Part shown: piece after piece, positions 62,845-64,000 of the stretch
Numbering within the stretch: position 1 is the first letter of the stretch
How the letters are laid out: each line of letters starts with the position of its first letter
Source: Streptomyces antioxidans
Lineage (GTDB): Bacteria > Actinomycetota > Actinomycetes > Streptomycetales > Streptomycetaceae
DNA length: 64,000 bases
Direction: 5' to 3'
NCBI RefSeq assembly: GCF_000968685.2
Contig: NZ_LAKD02000076.1
Coordinates: 1 to 64,000 of the forward strand
Notes under the pieces: generated by a model
Databases searched by the model: none
What the model was told of the DNA's origin: nothing
Seen by the model: the letters and a program-made list of their open reading frames with translations, nothing else
Made by a program: the position numbers and the translations under genes

Positions 62845-62871
62845 GGAGGAAACCTTCCGGGCCGCTTCGTA

Positions 62872-62904
62872 CTACCCAAAAGGTAGCAGTGTCCCTTGTG
62901 GGTA
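62872..62904. promoter_or_regulatory. HxlR operator
   Basis: CTACC-N5-GGTAG (62872-62886) is a perfect inverted repeat; TACCC (62873-62877) is also mirrored by GGGTA (62900-62904). It lies 28 bp upstream of the HxlR start and about 84 bp before the oxidoreductase gene. Confidence 0.6.
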
Positions 62905-62987
62905 ACCAGGTCCCCGGGGTTAGCGTGCGAGCGCGTTCGGACAGCGGGCGTGGAAGAGGAAGACTCGGATGAGCTCAGGAGGCACAC

Positions 62988-63956
62988 ATGTCCAGGTCCA
63001 CGATGCGTGCGGTGGTACAGGACGCGCTCGGCGGCCCGGAGGTGCTGCGTGTGGCGGAAGTCGCACGGCCGGAGCCGCTGCCCACCGAGGTGCTGGTGCG
63101 GGTGCGCGCCGCCGGTGTCAACCCGGTCGACTGGAAGACCCGTCAGGGCGGCGGTATGGCGGGCGTGCTGGGCGAGCCGCCGTTCACCCTGGGCTGGGAC
63201 GTCTCCGGTGTGGTGGAGGAGGTCGGGTTCGGGGTCACCACGCTGGCTCCCGGGGACGAGGTGTACGGGATGCCGTGGTTCCCCCGTCAGGCGGGTGGCT
63301 ACGCCGAGTTCGTGACGGCCCCGTCCCGTCAATTCGCCCGTAAGCCCGCCACGTTGAGCCATGAGGCCGCGGCCGCCGTGCCGCTGGCGGCGCTGACGGC
63401 CTGGCAGATCCTGGTGGACACCGCGAAGGTGGAGGCCGGTCAGCGGGTTCTGGTGCACGCCGCCGCCGGTGGCGTCGGCCACTTCGCCGTCCAGTTCGCC
63501 CGGCACCTGGGGGCGTGGGTCGTGGGGACCGCCCGGGCGAGCCGCCACGAATGGCTCGGCCGTCTCGGAGCGGCGGAGCTGATCGACTACACCGAGCAGC
63601 GCTTCGAGGACGCGGTGGAGAACGTCGATGTGGTGATCGACCTGCTGGGGGAGGGGCACGACGCCACCAGCACCCGGTCCTTGGAGGTGGTCACGAAGGG
63701 GGGACTGCTGGTGGCCGTCCCCGGTGGCGTCAGCCCCGAGCTGCGGGAGGCCGCGGACGCCCGCTCCGTGCGCACCAGCCCCTTCCTCGTCGAGCCGGAC
63801 GGGGCCGCCCTGACCACCATCGCCGGACTGATCGACCAGGGCGCGGTCGAGGTCGAGGTCGCGGACGTCTTCCCGCTGGAGGAGGCCGCCCGCGCCCACC
63901 GCCGTGGGGAGGACGGCCACACCCGGGGCAAGCTGGTGCTCCGCACCGGCGCCTGA
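62988..63956 (+). CDS. Quinone oxidoreductase-like MDR protein
   Basis: A 322-residue zinc-free medium-chain dehydrogenase/reductase. GroES-like domain 1-120 (VLVRVRAAGVNPVDWKTRQG; GWDVSGVVEEVG), Rossmann domain with VHAAAGGVGHFAVQFARHLG (about 160-179), and C-terminus EEAARAHRRGEDGHTRGKLV. No catalytic zinc ligands. Likely reduces quinones or enals with NADPH. Start ATG 62988 with CAGGAGG at 62976-62982. It is divergent from an HxlR regulator with a palindrome between. Confidence 0.9.
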   Translation: MSRSTMRAVVQDALGGPEVLRVAEVARPEPLPTEVLVRVRAAGVNPVDWKTRQGGGMAGVLGEPPFTLGWDVSGVVEEVGFGVTTLAPGDEVYGMPWFPRQAGGYAEFVTAPSRQFARKPATLSHEAAAAVPLAALTAWQILVDTAKVEAGQRVLVHAAAGGVGHFAVQFARHLGAWVVGTARASRHEWLGRLGAAELIDYTEQRFEDAVENVDVVIDLLGEGHDATSTRSLEVVTKGGLLVAVPGGVSPELREAADARSVRTSPFLVEPDGAALTTIAGLIDQGAVEVEVADVFPLEEAARAHRRGEDGHTRGKLVLRTGA

Positions 63957-63969
63957 CAGCCGACGTTAC

Positions 63970-63984
63970 GCCCCACGGCGGGGC
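63970..63984 (+). terminator. Short hairpin after the last gene
   Basis: GCCCC-ACGGC-GGGGC (63970-63984), 13 nt past the oxidoreductase stop. The 5-bp stem is short, so it is a weak terminator candidate. Confidence 0.4.
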
Positions 63985-64000
63985 GGCCCCTTGATAGATT

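Overview
The window reads as a chromosomal segment of a Streptomyces (high-GC actinomycete). GC content is very high, GTG/TTG starts and ATGA/GTGA stop-start overlaps are common, and characteristic Streptomyces families are present: a DUF5133 protein, SpoIIE-type phosphatases with an anti-sigma-like kinase domain, zinc-free ribosomal protein paralogues, an LCP protein, and a P450 with an ExxW K-helix. I see no rRNA, tRNA, CRISPR, integrase, transposase or polyketide/NRPS core gene. The species cannot be named from the sequence alone.

Layout. 1-7.7 kb: a DinB-like protein, a TetR/FAD-monooxygenase divergon with two matching palindromes, a Gfo/Idh/MocA oxidoreductase, apolipoprotein N-acyltransferase (lnt) and a PAS-GAF-SpoIIE-kinase regulator. 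7.7-12.6 kb: a likely asparagine-utilisation operon (GntR regulator, Asn-type permease, asparaginase, aspartase). 12.6-21 kb: a GAF regulator, lipoprotein, FAD/Rieske oxidoreductase, an uncharacterised helical protein, a serine hydrolase, a VOC protein and a 3-hydroxyisobutyryl-CoA hydrolase-like protein. 21.2-25.2 kb: a zinc island. A Zur-like box lies between rpsN-rpmB and rpmG-rpmE-cobW-like-rpsR, all encoding cysteine-poor ribosomal paralogues. It is followed by a CDF zinc exporter and a CzrA/SmtB-type ArsR repressor.

25.5-36.8 kb: a decayed amino-acid permease, a second copy of the uncharacterised helical family, a second DinB-like protein, LysR regulators, a GlsB-like membrane protein, an LCP protein, a PrpF/DctA chimeric remnant, an esterase and a D,D-carboxypeptidase. 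37-46 kb: a DksA-like protein, an Old Yellow Enzyme with a divergent Rrf2 regulator, LysR/TauE, and a beta-lactamase locus with the same gene plan as the S. cacaoi blaL-blaA-blaB locus. 45-52.8 kb: dienelactone hydrolase, exonuclease, aldo-keto reductase, an XRE regulator/SDR divergon separated by a 30-bp tandem array, and a CYP157-like P450. 50.9-56.4 kb: a two-component system followed by a MacB/FtsX-type ABC transporter with an 18-bp palindrome between them. 56.6-64 kb: NTF2-like/TetR operon with paired palindromes, an FAD-linked oxidase, an MFS transporter, a thioesterase/YceI divergon and an HxlR/quinone-oxidoreductase divergon.

Two themes recur. First, small divergent regulator/oxidoreductase pairs with visible inverted-repeat operators (TetR-FMO, Rrf2-OYE, HxlR-MDR, XRE-SDR, TetR-NTF2) suggest redox or electrophile responses. 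Second, short tandem repeats of 5-30 bp are frequent in intergenic gaps and at gene ends. They have added low-complexity tails to proteins (Lnt, MocA-family, SpoIIE, BlaA-like) and could vary between strains.
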